Positions 1 to 8,165 of a DNA stretch of 64,000 nt are shown in pieces (within the stretch, counting starts at the first letter, position 1; the number at the start of each line of letters is the position of its first letter). The notes beneath the pieces were generated by a model, which saw nothing but the letters and a program-made list of their open reading frames with translations, was not told where the DNA came from and did not search any database. The position numbers and the translations under genes were made by a program. The stretch is taken from assembly GCA_017458005.1 (NCBI GenBank), contig JAFTGH010000011.1, forward strand, positions 1 through 64,000. Reading direction: 5' to 3'. The DNA is from Prevotella sp. Lineage in GTDB: Bacteria; Bacteroidota; Bacteroidia; Bacteroidales; Bacteroidaceae.

Positions 1-1
1 C

Positions 2-103
2 GATAGGCATAGCGAGTCTAAATTGGATAAATACTATATCCAACAGAACGAAATTTTTATCGAAAAAATTACAAACCGTCATAATAAACTGAATATTAAC
101 TAA
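2..103 (+). pseudogene. End of an open frame cut by the window edge, closed by TAA
   Basis: An open frame enters from the left edge and ends at a TAA at 101-103, giving about 33 visible residues that are charged and lysine/asparagine-rich. The frame of this piece is the same as that of the restriction subunit that follows, and the frame stays open straight after the TAA. Two readings fit: the last residues of a separate upstream gene, or the N-terminal part of the res gene interrupted by a nonsense codon. I see no motif that decides between them. Confidence 0.35.
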
Positions 104-127
104 TTAGAAGTCCTTGAAAATTTTTCT

Positions 128-1723
128 TTGGACAGTAGTGGTGGACAAATAGAGACATTGGAAGAAACTATTTATCCACTTGTTGCTGAAATTGTCGCCT
201 CGTATGGTCTAAATCCAACGGATGTTGTTTTGAAGTATCATGGAGGCAATAAACAATATCCGCAGCCAGAGGGTTCTGAAACGGAGTTTGCATCATTAGA
301 CACCACAATATCAAAGAAAAAGATAGTTCTTCTTGTCCAAATAGGTAAAGAAGGCTGGGATTGCAAAAGCCTGACGGGTGTCATTCTTCCGCAAAAGGGA
401 GTTTGCCCTACTAACATGGTATTACAAACCAGTTGTCGTTGTCTTCGTCAGGTCGTTAAGCACAGCCAAGAGACTGCCCTGATATGGCTGAACAAATTCA
501 ATGCCGACAAACTCAACCGTCAGTTGGAACAGCAACAGAATATTACGCTTAAAGAGTTTAGCAGCAAATCGCCATCTACCCCCAAACTGATAGAACGCTT
601 CTCCCGTATGGAGCGTATGCAGGTGCCGCCCATTGACTTCTACCAATTGAAGGTAAGTTATGAGACACTGATAGTAGATGATGCCAATAATCCCCAACAG
701 CGTTTACAGGATGAAAAGATGATGGTCGAATCAGCCATTTCATTGATTCATCAGCAGAACATGGAAGGTAAACTGCTTGCATCATATGAGCAGGAAAACA
801 ATGAATCAACCACTATTTCATTTCAATGGTGGTTGCAGCAGATTTCGAAAGAGAGTTTCGGAATACTGTCTGTAAAAGAACTCAAAACCTACGAGGTTGA
901 ACTGCGCCGTATCTTCAGCAAGATAACAACGGAGAAAGATGGTTTAGTAATAGAAAATAAACGTTACGACCATCAGCGCATACGTTCACTAATCCGTCAG
1001 GCTTTTGCTCCTATCCGAGATTTCAAAGTGATGGAAGAAGTCGTTCCTGAACAAGCCCAGCTCTTGCAAATAGAGAAGTTCTTATCTCCTGTTGAAGACA
1101 ATGAGAACTATTACCCATCTCAACAGGATGTACACGAAATCATGGAATGGGACGAAAAACCTGCAGACCACCCCACGCTTAGCCCAGAGGAAAGAACTAT
1201 GCTTGAACTGATGGTTAAACAAGGAAAATTGCCTGCTTCCGTACTTCAACCACAAGCAGACCCTCATCCTGAGCGTTCGCAAACATACCATTATTTACCA
1301 TATCATTTTGATAGTGGATTGGAGATTGATTATTTCTCCAAAGAGATATTACCATTGATTAAGGGAAAAGCCCTAGAAGTCTATTTCAATGGTGACGATA
1401 CTTTAACTCAATTCAAGATCAATTGTTATAATAAGGTGGGCAAACAATGGCATTACATTGGAAAGTATGTACCGGACTTCCTTATGCTGAGCCGAAATGA
1501 AGACGGGCAAATAGATAAGGTCATCATCATCGAGACCAAAGGCGAGGGCTATGCTGCTAAGTTTGTTGACCGTCGGAAGTTCATGGAGTCAGAATGGATA
1601 AAGAAAAACAATGAGAAGTTTGACTATCAGCGTTTCGACTTCCTCTACTTAGAAGATACACTAACCGCAGAGCAGCGCCGCCAGAAGACGCTTGCTGCCA
1701 TCAAAGAATTCTTTAACATGTAA
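128..1723 (+). CDS. res: Type III-like restriction subunit (Res), C-terminal half
   Basis: This is the C-terminal half of a helicase-nuclease subunit of a type III-like restriction system, the part that would couple ATP hydrolysis to DNA cleavage. The visible protein begins near helicase motif V (GKEGWDCKSL, about residue 74) and motif VI (QTSCRCLRQV, about residue 100). It ends in a PD-(D/E)XK-like nuclease core with VPDFLML near residue 459 and IIETKGEG near residue 480. The Walker A and DEAD-box half is missing; Res proteins of this family are usually near 900-1000 residues, against 531 here. The only nearby start is a TTG at 128 with no convincing ribosome site, and a TAA lies just upstream in the same frame, so the gene is probably truncated or interrupted. 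It is followed 12 bases later by its methyltransferase. Family assignment is firm; whether it is functional is doubtful. Confidence 0.8.
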   Translation: MDSSGGQIETLEETIYPLVAEIVASYGLNPTDVVLKYHGGNKQYPQPEGSETEFASLDTTISKKKIVLLVQIGKEGWDCKSLTGVILPQKGVCPTNMVLQTSCRCLRQVVKHSQETALIWLNKFNADKLNRQLEQQQNITLKEFSSKSPSTPKLIERFSRMERMQVPPIDFYQLKVSYETLIVDDANNPQQRLQDEKMMVESAISLIHQQNMEGKLLASYEQENNESTTISFQWWLQQISKESFGILSVKELKTYEVELRRIFSKITTEKDGLVIENKRYDHQRIRSLIRQAFAPIRDFKVMEEVVPEQAQLLQIEKFLSPVEDNENYYPSQQDVHEIMEWDEKPADHPTLSPEERTMLELMVKQGKLPASVLQPQADPHPERSQTYHYLPYHFDSGLEIDYFSKEILPLIKGKALEVYFNGDDTLTQFKINCYNKVGKQWHYIGKYVPDFLMLSRNEDGQIDKVIIIETKGEGYAAKFVDRRKFMESEWIKKNNEKFDYQRFDFLYLEDTLTAEQRRQKTLAAIKEFFNM

Positions 1724-1735
1724 ATCATATAAGCT

Positions 1736-3637
1736 ATGGCTATCAAATACGTTCCCTATTTCCCCAATACGCTTGAAGGGCAAGCAATATTAGACAACTT
1801 TGTGCGCACCAAGCGTGTGCTGCGTTATCGTGACAACGATCAAGTCATAGAACGTATAGAACGGGGCATGCCTCTCTATGAGATGGAGTTAAAAGAGCAA
1901 GTAGGTGATAATCCCAATCACAATATGGTGATTAGGGGCGAGTGTCTTTCCGCTTGTGCTTATCTGAAAGACAAAGGAATCTTTATTGATCTTATTTATG
2001 TTGACCCACCCTTTGCCAGTGGTGCCGACTATGCCAAGAAAGTGTATATACGTCGAAATCCAAAGGTGGCTGTAGCGATTGCCCAGGCTGAAAGCGAACT
2101 TGACATTGAGGAACTGAAAGCCTTTGAAGAAAAGATGTATGGTGATATATGGGATAAAGAGCGTTATCTCAACTGGATGTATGAGAACCTCATGGCTATG
2201 AAGAGCATCATGAGCGATGATGCAAGTATTTATGTGCATTTGGATTACCATATAGGACATTATGTGAAGATATTGATGGATGAAGTCTTTGGAGAACAAA
2301 ACTTTTTAAATGAGATAATTTGGTATTATCCAGACTCACCTGGTCGACCAGAATCTAAATTTGTCCCAAAACATGATACAATTTTTTGGTACAAAAAGGA
2401 TGAAAACTTTGTGTTCAATGGAGATGATGTCCGAATACCTCTATTAGAGGCATCAAAAGAACGTTATAAAACAACTCGTTATTTGATAAATTCTCAAGGG
2501 AAAAGGTTCGAATATACTGCTAAAGACGCAGAAATGGGTAAAATTCCCGAAACAGTATGGCAATTATCTGTTGTAAAAGGCAATTCTGAACAAGCGCAGA
2601 ATTACTCTACTCAAAAGCCAGAAGCCCTATTAGAGCGTATTATAAAAGCCAGTAGTAATGAGGGTATGTTGGTTGCAGATTTCTTTGGAGGGAGTGGTGT
2701 AACCGCTGCTGTAGCAAACAAATTAGGACGCAACTTTATTCATTGTGACATCAATGTAAATAGCATTCAAACAACCAGAGACCGTTTGTTGGCAGACAAG
2801 GTAGAATTTGATGTATTTGAAATTATAGATGGTGTATCACTTTATCGTAATCCTGTTCAGACGATGGACAAATTGAAAAGCCTGATAAAAGGACTGCGAA
2901 ACGAAGATGCGCTTGACAAATTTTGGGAAGGAAGCATCGTAGATACGAAATATGGTATGATGCCCGTCTATCTGCCCAACTTGATGGACAGCAGTACCCG
3001 TTTGCTCGATAAGCCCTTGATGAATCGAATCATCCGTGAGGCTCTGCCCGATTTGCCAGATGAGACGAAACGCGTTATTGTCTATTACATTGACATTACA
3101 GACAAACAGGAAATTGAGCAGTTCATCAAAGAGCAGAACGACCAAACAACTATTGACATCGAACTCCGAGACCTGAAACAAGTGTTGGATGATGTGGTAG
3201 TGAAAGATGAAGCCGAATGGGAAGTTAGTGAGACCCACGATGCCCTTTGGACGGGCTGGAAAGTAGAAATCAAGAGTTTCCATAGTGACCGTGTTCTTCG
3301 CAAGATTGATGAAATCAATCTGAAAGGGCAGCAACAGGCATTGCAACAGAAAGCCAAAGGTAAGGAAAAAGAATTCAAATCTATTGTCATCAGTGAAGAA
3401 GGACTTGAAACCATCGAATGGATAAGCCTTGACTGCACCACTGCCGACGAGAAAGCCCCTTGGCACAGCGATGCTGAAATCAAGATAGACCGCCTCGGAT
3501 ACGCCATCCGCAACGGCATCAAGTCCCAAGACTTCTGGGATGCCACCATCAATAGTGACAACAAGCCCCTCCGCATGAAAATCCGCAATATCTGTGGGGA
3601 CGAGACAATCTATCAATTGGAACATGATTTTAACTAA
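1736..3637 (+). CDS. mod: Site-specific DNA methyltransferase (Mod), beta class
   Basis: Modification subunit that would methylate an exocyclic amino group (adenine N6 or cytosine N4) at the recognition site and supply specificity to the Res subunit. The catalytic motif IV DPPF is at residues 90-93 and the S-adenosylmethionine motif I (DFFGGSG) at about 315-321, preceded by TQKPEALLERI. Motif IV before motif I is the beta-class order typical of type III Mod proteins. The region between them and the C-terminal 270 residues probably carry target recognition. The length (633 residues) suits the family. The gene sits 12 bases after res and 14 bases before a zinc-ribbon gene, so res, mod and the next two genes look like one operon. 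The DPPF variant of DPPY is unremarkable for this class. The exact target base cannot be read from the sequence. Confidence 0.88.
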   Translation: MAIKYVPYFPNTLEGQAILDNFVRTKRVLRYRDNDQVIERIERGMPLYEMELKEQVGDNPNHNMVIRGECLSACAYLKDKGIFIDLIYVDPPFASGADYAKKVYIRRNPKVAVAIAQAESELDIEELKAFEEKMYGDIWDKERYLNWMYENLMAMKSIMSDDASIYVHLDYHIGHYVKILMDEVFGEQNFLNEIIWYYPDSPGRPESKFVPKHDTIFWYKKDENFVFNGDDVRIPLLEASKERYKTTRYLINSQGKRFEYTAKDAEMGKIPETVWQLSVVKGNSEQAQNYSTQKPEALLERIIKASSNEGMLVADFFGGSGVTAAVANKLGRNFIHCDINVNSIQTTRDRLLADKVEFDVFEIIDGVSLYRNPVQTMDKLKSLIKGLRNEDALDKFWEGSIVDTKYGMMPVYLPNLMDSSTRLLDKPLMNRIIREALPDLPDETKRVIVYYIDITDKQEIEQFIKEQNDQTTIDIELRDLKQVLDDVVVKDEAEWEVSETHDALWTGWKVEIKSFHSDRVLRKIDEINLKGQQQALQQKAKGKEKEFKSIVISEEGLETIEWISLDCTTADEKAPWHSDAEIKIDRLGYAIRNGIKSQDFWDATINSDNKPLRMKIRNICGDETIYQLEHDFN

Positions 3638-3651
3638 TAATCGAGAAGTAT

Positions 3652-4779
3652 ATGAAATGTCAGTTTTGTAATCAGGAAATGCCAAATGGGGCAAAGTTTT
3701 GTTATAAGTGTAATAAGCAGATTATCTGTCTGGGTTGTGGAGAGCCTTTAATAGCGAACTCCCCAATATGTGTTTATTGTGGAAAAGAGATAAAACTACG
3801 TCAAGTGCAAGCGAATGTAAATCATATTAAATATTCAGAAACAGAAACCGGGAAATCTTTTGAAGCTTCTTTCTCAGATGAAACAGCAGGAAATGTAGTT
3901 GATGTATTTGCTCAGTTTTTACCGATTAAACGTAATCCTAGCACACAACAGCATCAGTCTTTATTACGAATCTCGCAAACAGAAGACGCTAATGCACAAG
4001 AAGTAGTTGATCCAGCCATTGAAATAAATAATATTAGTCCTGGTAATACTGAAGACCTTAATAAGATAAACAACATCTTCACTGTCAAAGGAGAGTCTAT
4101 AGTATTATATGAGAAACGTTTGAAAGCGAATTCGAAGCGTGACCAACAAGCTCGAATTTGCTTATTATTCCTTTTATATTATAAAGTAGTTGTCCGGAAA
4201 GAGGTAACTCGAGAAGATGTGAATAATATATTGAAAAAAGAAAATATTTATGATGGTGGTTTCCGTGCATGGTTGTCTAAGCATCGTTCTTACATTATTG
4301 CAGATAATGATACGTTAGAATTGTCTCCAGAAGGGGAGGAGAAAGCAAAAGAGATTCTCAATGAAGTATTTGATAAAACAATAGAAGGGGCGTGGAAATC
4401 TAATGGCGGTAGTGGTCAAACAACAACCGCCAAAGTTTCATCTAAACGGAAGAACCCGCAACTTGTTAGGGATTTGGATTTAATGCCAAAAAACAAAGAA
4501 ACTCTGGACGTTTTTATGGAGCATTATAAATATGGTAAAAGTTCTCCCCAGATAAATCTTTTGTTTGTGTATTATTTAAAGCAGATTCTTTGTATAGATG
4601 CTGTTAACCAAGACCATATATATACATGTTATCGGCATCTGAAATTAACAATACCTAATGATATATACCAAAGTCTTATTGATACAATCAGCAAAAAAGG
4701 ATGGATAGAAAATGTCTCTAATCTAAATGTGACAACTCAAGGTATTAACGAAGTTGAACAAAAAATGAAAATTCAATGA
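3652..4779 (+). CDS. Double zinc-ribbon protein with two winged-helix-like modules
   Basis: I do not recognise a named family. The first 48 residues hold two zinc-ribbon knuckle pairs (CQFC at 3 with CYKC at 17; CLGC at 26 with CVYC at 38). After a low-complexity linker come two stretches that look alike, at about residues 163-240 and 295-373. Each starts with a basic/polar segment and LLFLLYY or LLFVYYL, continues with two helices, and ends in a strand-turn-strand pattern (LELSPEG, LNVTTQG) typical of a winged helix. The next gene carries a third such module near its N-terminus. The stop codon overlaps the next start (ATGA), indicating translational coupling. Its place directly behind res-mod suggests an accessory DNA-binding or regulatory part of the defence island. 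That role is inference; the zinc ribbons are seen directly. Confidence 0.7.
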   Translation: MKCQFCNQEMPNGAKFCYKCNKQIICLGCGEPLIANSPICVYCGKEIKLRQVQANVNHIKYSETETGKSFEASFSDETAGNVVDVFAQFLPIKRNPSTQQHQSLLRISQTEDANAQEVVDPAIEINNISPGNTEDLNKINNIFTVKGESIVLYEKRLKANSKRDQQARICLLFLLYYKVVVRKEVTREDVNNILKKENIYDGGFRAWLSKHRSYIIADNDTLELSPEGEEKAKEILNEVFDKTIEGAWKSNGGSGQTTTAKVSSKRKNPQLVRDLDLMPKNKETLDVFMEHYKYGKSSPQINLLFVYYLKQILCIDAVNQDHIYTCYRHLKLTIPNDIYQSLIDTISKKGWIENVSNLNVTTQGINEVEQKMKIQ

Positions 4780-5501
4780 CACTTGAAGAGTATATTGAAC
4801 GAATAGATGGTTTTGAAGACAAAAAGCCATCTGAGCAAATTCCATATTTCGGCTATTTCTTGGTTACATACTTAGGAAAAGAGTCTTTTACAGCAAAAGC
4901 TATTGATGATTGTTTTGTCCAACTGCATTTGCCATCATATTCCAATATATCCGCCTACCTCTCTAAAGAAAAAGGAGCAAAGCGATTATTAAAGGGGAAA
5001 GATGGTTATGTTTTATCTAAAAAGGTGTCTGATGCTATTGCTGATGATATCGGTGAAATAAAAGTAAAGGCTCCATCGACGGACTTATTTCCAATAGATA
5101 TCTTTGATAATACACGGGATTACTTGAAGAAAACCGCACGTCAGGCCATCTTATGTTACGATTATGGGATATATGATGGCTGCTTGGTAATGCTGAGGCG
5201 ATTAATAGAAACTTTGACAATTGAACTATTTGAACATAGGGGAATTAAAGAACGCATTTTAGATAAAAACAACAATTATCTTTTTTGTGGGGATCTGATT
5301 GATTGCCTATTGGAAGAAAAAACGTTATGGACTATTGGGCGTAACACAGCGCAGGAACTTCCCAAAATTAAGAAGATGGGAGATTTGAGTGCACATAATA
5401 GGCGATTCAATGCGAAAAAGTCTGATGTTGATTCTATAAAAGCAGGACTTAGGATAGTTTTAGAGGAACTTGTCCATCTTATCAATTACGAACAACATTA
5501 A
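4776..5501 (+). CDS. DUF4145-like protein with N-terminal winged-helix-like module
   Basis: Unnamed 241-residue protein. Residues about 17-85 resemble the modules in the preceding gene (YFGYFLVTYL, then a helix pair and a closing wing ending VLSKK). The C-terminal half (about 110-240) is helical, with ARQAILCYDYGIYDGCLVML, RRLIETL and a late GDLSAHNRR segment. This pattern matches the DUF4145-type helical domain often found as a stand-alone or C-terminal unit in restriction-associated proteins. The start overlaps the stop of the zinc-ribbon gene by four bases, so the two are probably made together in fixed proportion. No catalytic residues are evident. The function is unknown; membership in the same operon as res-mod is the main clue. 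Confidence 0.65.
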   Translation: MTLEEYIERIDGFEDKKPSEQIPYFGYFLVTYLGKESFTAKAIDDCFVQLHLPSYSNISAYLSKEKGAKRLLKGKDGYVLSKKVSDAIADDIGEIKVKAPSTDLFPIDIFDNTRDYLKKTARQAILCYDYGIYDGCLVMLRRLIETLTIELFEHRGIKERILDKNNNYLFCGDLIDCLLEEKTLWTIGRNTAQELPKIKKMGDLSAHNRRFNAKKSDVDSIKAGLRIVLEELVHLINYEQH

Positions 5502-5655
5502 TTAATTCTCTCCATATATAATTAACAGTCTCTGGAGATGGACACAAAAGCCTGCGAATAACAATAATTTGCAATAATAAGACTTTAAGCGCATCGTAAC
5601 TTTTATTAATGAGCAAGGTTTCCTTAGAGTGAACTACAAATGAAGACTGAAGATT

Positions 5656-5970
5656 ATGGGCAAAACAGTAACAACATATTTGATAGACGGAGATCCGAAA
5701 GGGACTCAGTATGTATTCATCAGCAATAAGATTTGCCAGATGTATGTGATTCCTCGTTCTAATCTATCAATTCTGAATGAGCGACAGGAGTTGCAGACAC
5801 CTGCATTTTATATATTGTTGGGTGAGGATGAGGCAACAAAGCCAAAGGCGTCCTCCTGCCCCAGCACTGCAGCCGATTTCTGCATTGGTAGTAGCAATAA
5901 CGGTTGGCTCGTCTGGAAAGACAAAGATGGTCAAACATTAGATGCTGTATATAGGAAGCAGTTGGAATAA
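5656..5970 (+). pseudogene. GIY-YIG/DUF4357 nuclease remnant with the catalytic core deleted
   Basis: The first 60 residues match the N-terminus of the GIY-YIG family that ends in DUF4357 (a DGDPKG segment, IPRSNL, then FYILLGEDE). The last 38 match DUF4357 itself (STAADFCIGSSNNGW, WKDKDGQTL). In intact members the nuclease domain with its GIY-YIG strand pair lies between these parts and the protein is near 280-300 residues. Here the ends are joined in frame within 104 residues, so the whole nuclease core is gone. The start ATG at 5656 is the only good one. It lies next to another gene with an internal deletion, which suggests that this end of the island is decaying. A short, functional derivative cannot be excluded. 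Confidence 0.65.
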
Positions 5971-5976
5971 AATGTA

Positions 5977-5984
5977 TAACTTTG
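5977..5984 (+). promoter_or_regulatory. Possible -7 box (TAACTTTG) ahead of the Bro-N/Fic gene
   Basis: TAACTTTG fits the Bacteroidota -7 pattern TAnnTTTG and lies 33 bases before the ATG at 6018. A matching -33 TTTG element at the usual distance is not clear, so this is a tentative promoter. Confidence 0.4.
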
Positions 5985-6017
5985 CAATCGGAATACGAGA
6001 TAAAACGTTATAGTGTC

Positions 6018-6691
6018 ATGAGTAAGATATCAATCCGGTTTTATAAAGATCATAAGGTACGTGCCGTGTGGGACGAGGAGCACAATCATTGGTGGTTCTC
6101 GGCTCTTGACATCGTGGGGGCTATCAATCAGCAAGATGACCATGAGAAGAACCGCAACTACTGGAAGTATCTGAAGGCAAAGTTGCAGAAGGAACAAAGC
6201 GAAGTGGTTAGTGACACTACCCAGTTGAAATTAACCGCACCTGATGGTAAGAAGCGTATGACTGATGTCATCAGTCAGGCTGGTGTGGATAAACTGGCAA
6301 GGGCTATTCGAAACCAACAGGCAATGAACTTTCTCGATTGGTTCACCTATAGCGACAATACCATCGACGGACAGAGCCGGAAGAAAGCCTATACGCTATG
6401 GGAAAGCAATCTGGTGGCTGACAAAGACGTAGGCAAGGTGAAGGCTCTTCAGCAGATACATGCTTACTTGTTTGGTGGGCTATACGATTTTGCAGGCAAG
6501 ATTCGTACGAAAACAATTGCAAAGGGGAATACCTTGTTCTGTTTGGCAGAACATCTACGCAATTACCTAAAGACCGTAGAGGCGATGCCAGAGACAACAT
6601 TCGATGAGATTGTGGAGAAGTATGTAGAGATGACCGTGAAATCTTCATGAAGGGTATCGACTATTCCTATTACTATGAGCAAGAAGAGTGA
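6018..6691 (+). pseudogene. Bro-N/Fic-domain protein, Fic catalytic motif deleted and frame shifted
   Basis: The N-terminal 100 residues resemble a Bro-N-like domain (KVRAVWDEEHNHWWFSALDI). They are joined to the front of a Fic AMP-transferase domain (YSDNTIDGQSRKKAY, IHAYLFGGLYDFAGKIRTK, ETTFDEIVEKYVEM). The Fic signature HPFxxGNGR should follow YVEM but is absent, and the frame stops at 6650. Reading the other frame from about 6631 gives DREIFMKGIDYSYYYEQEE and a stop at 6689-6691, which is the usual C-terminus of these Fic proteins. An internal deletion with loss of frame therefore removed the catalytic centre. I prefer the ATG at 6018 over a TTG at 5982. Without the Fic motif, AMP transfer is not expected. 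The Bro-N/Fic join is what I read here; whether it is ancestral or also a deletion product is uncertain. Confidence 0.75.
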
Positions 6692-6705
6692 GATTTGTAG
6701 TGAAT

Positions 6706-6768
6706 GAAGCCTCCAAACGGGGTGAATGGAGGCTTCAAACGACTCGTTTGTAACGTTCAAACTCATCG
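6706..6768. repeat. Inverted-repeat element next to the tRNA 3' end
   Basis: A perfect 10-base stem (GAAGCCTCCA at 6706-6715, TGGAGGCTTC at 6727-6736) is followed by CGACTCGTTTG, a spacer taacgtt, and CAAACTCATCG ending one base before the tRNA. The second half matches a cleaner copy of the same element at 25434-25462, so this is a dispersed repeat. It could also act in transcription termination for the minus-strand tRNA, but no T-run is seen. Confidence 0.6.
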
Positions 6769-6842
6769 TGATCCCGTTGGGATTCAAACCCAAGACCTTC
6801 AGAACCGGAATCTGACGCTCTATTCAACTAAGCTACGGGACC
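6769..6842 (-). tRNA. tRNA-Arg, anticodon CCG
   Basis: Read on the minus strand, this 74-base cloverleaf begins GGTCCCG and its acceptor partner is CGGGATC with discriminator A. The anticodon stem TCAGA/TCTGA encloses the loop TTCCGGT, giving anticodon CCG, which reads CGG (Arg). The T arm is intact (GGGTTTGAATCCC) and the variable loop is short. The CCA end is not encoded. Its 3' end faces the restriction island, the usual geometry for integration at a tRNA gene. Confidence 0.93.
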
Positions 6843-6861
6843 TGTTTCGTGTAAACGGATG

Positions 6862-6869
6862 CAAAGTTA
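6862..6869 (-). promoter_or_regulatory. -7 box for the tRNA-Arg gene
   Basis: On the minus strand the sequence reads TAACTTTG, a match to TAnnTTTG, 20 bases upstream of the tRNA 5' end. The distance suits a transcript starting shortly before the mature tRNA. Confidence 0.5.
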
Positions 6870-7052
6870 CGAATAAGTGAGAAGAAAACCAAATTTTATT
6901 TGAGTTTTCTCGAACGTGAGTAACTTCGAGACTTGTCTCAAAGTTACGAAAAAGTTCAGAGTTTTAAACTCTTTTAATAATATAAGTCGTATGCAAAATG
7001 AAAGGAAATAAATAAATTTCGTGTCATTTTGCAAAATATTTCGGAATTTTTC

Positions 7053-7082
7053 TTGCAGATTAGTTTAAAAGTAGTACCTTTG
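7053..7082 (+). promoter_or_regulatory. Bacteroidota promoter of asnA
   Basis: TTG at 7053-7055 and TACCTTTG at 7075-7082 are separated by 19 bases, matching the -33/-7 arrangement of the Bacteroidota housekeeping sigma factor. The asnA start codon is 26 bases downstream. The rest of 6870-7052 is AT-rich and shows no gene. Confidence 0.65.
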
Positions 7083-7107
7083 CAGGCGCAAAATAACACT
7101 TATAGAC

Positions 7108-8145
7108 ATGAGTCAACTGATTAAACCAATCGACTACCAGTCCCTGCTCGACACGAAACAGACGGAGCAGGGCATTAAATTGATTAAGGAGTTCTTCCAA
7201 CAGAATATATCGACGGAACTGCGTTTGCGTCGTGTGACAGCCCCTTTGTTCGTGCTCAAGGGGCTGGGTATCAACGACGATCTGAATGGGGTGGAACGTG
7301 CCGTGACCTTCCCTATCAAGGACTTAGGGGATGCTCGTGCGGAGGTCGTCCACTCTCTGGCGAAATGGAAGCGCCTCTCCCTCGCTGAGTATCGGATAGA
7401 GCCTGGCTATGGTATCTATACCGATATGAATGCTATCCGTGCTGATGAGGAACTGGATAACCTCCATTCTCTGTATGTCGACCAGTGGGACTGGGAGGCT
7501 GTCATCACGAAGGAGCAGCGTACAGTCGCCTATCTGAAGAATGTGGTGGAGCGTATCTATGCCGCTATCCGTCGCACGGAGTACCTGACCTGCGAGACTT
7601 ATCCGCAGATTAAGCCCTTCCTGCCAGAGAAAATCACCTTCATTCATGCGGAGGAACTGCTGAAGATGTATCCCGACAAGACACCTAAGGAGCGTGAGGA
7701 CGCTATCTGTGAGGCTTACGGTGCCGTGTTTATCATCGGTATTGGTGGAAAACTGTCTAACGGGGAGAAGCATGATGGTCGTGCACCGGACTATGATGAC
7801 TGGTCGACCATCGGTGAGAATGGCTTGGCAGGACTTAATGGCGATATCCTTATCTGGTATCCCGTCCTAGGACGTTCCTTCGAACTGTCGTCGATGGGTA
7901 TTCGTGTCGACAAGGAATCTCTGCTCCGCCAGTTGAAACTGGAGGGCAAGGAGGAGCGTGAGGGCTTGTATTTCCATCAGAAACTGCTCAACGACGAGTT
8001 GCCATTGAGTATTGGCGGTGGTATTGGACAGAGTCGCTTGTGTATGGTGCTCCTGCACAAAGGGCATATCGGAGAGATACAGGCTTCTATCTGGCCTGAC
8101 GATATGCGAGTGGCTTGCAAGCAAATGGGTATGCCTTTGATATAG
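7108..8145 (+). CDS. asnA: Aspartate-ammonia ligase (asparagine synthetase A)
   Basis: Makes asparagine from aspartate, ammonia and ATP in the cytoplasm. The protein (345 residues) is close to the usual length and has the class II tRNA-synthetase-like fold that AsnA shares with AspRS/AsnRS. Recognisable stretches include TAPLFVLKGLGINDDLNGVE near the N-terminus, EVVHSLAKWKR and the C-terminal GGGIGQSRLCMVLL loop that binds ATP. The start ATG has a clear promoter 26 bases before it. Transcribed alone, with convergent dnaX 20 bases beyond its stop. Codon use is more GC-rich than in the restriction island, as expected of core genome. This is a confident assignment. Confidence 0.95.
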   Translation: MSQLIKPIDYQSLLDTKQTEQGIKLIKEFFQQNISTELRLRRVTAPLFVLKGLGINDDLNGVERAVTFPIKDLGDARAEVVHSLAKWKRLSLAEYRIEPGYGIYTDMNAIRADEELDNLHSLYVDQWDWEAVITKEQRTVAYLKNVVERIYAAIRRTEYLTCETYPQIKPFLPEKITFIHAEELLKMYPDKTPKEREDAICEAYGAVFIIGIGGKLSNGEKHDGRAPDYDDWSTIGENGLAGLNGDILIWYPVLGRSFELSSMGIRVDKESLLRQLKLEGKEEREGLYFHQKLLNDELPLSIGGGIGQSRLCMVLLHKGHIGEIQASIWPDDMRVACKQMGMPLI

Positions 8146-8165
8146 TCGTTGGCTGTTGGCTATTA

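Noticed and set aside
2837-3694. Minus-strand open frame of 285 codons opposite mod
   Set aside because: It mirrors the coding strand of a firm methyltransferase gene and has no domain; a shadow.
18-6700. BREX or DISARM-type defence system
   Set aside because: The genes present are res, mod, zinc-ribbon and DUF4145-like proteins; none of the BrxL, PglZ or DrmA-type hallmarks are visible.
6706-6768. CRISPR-like repeat beside the tRNA
   Set aside because: Only two stem-loops with no regular spacers; a dispersed inverted repeat explains it better.
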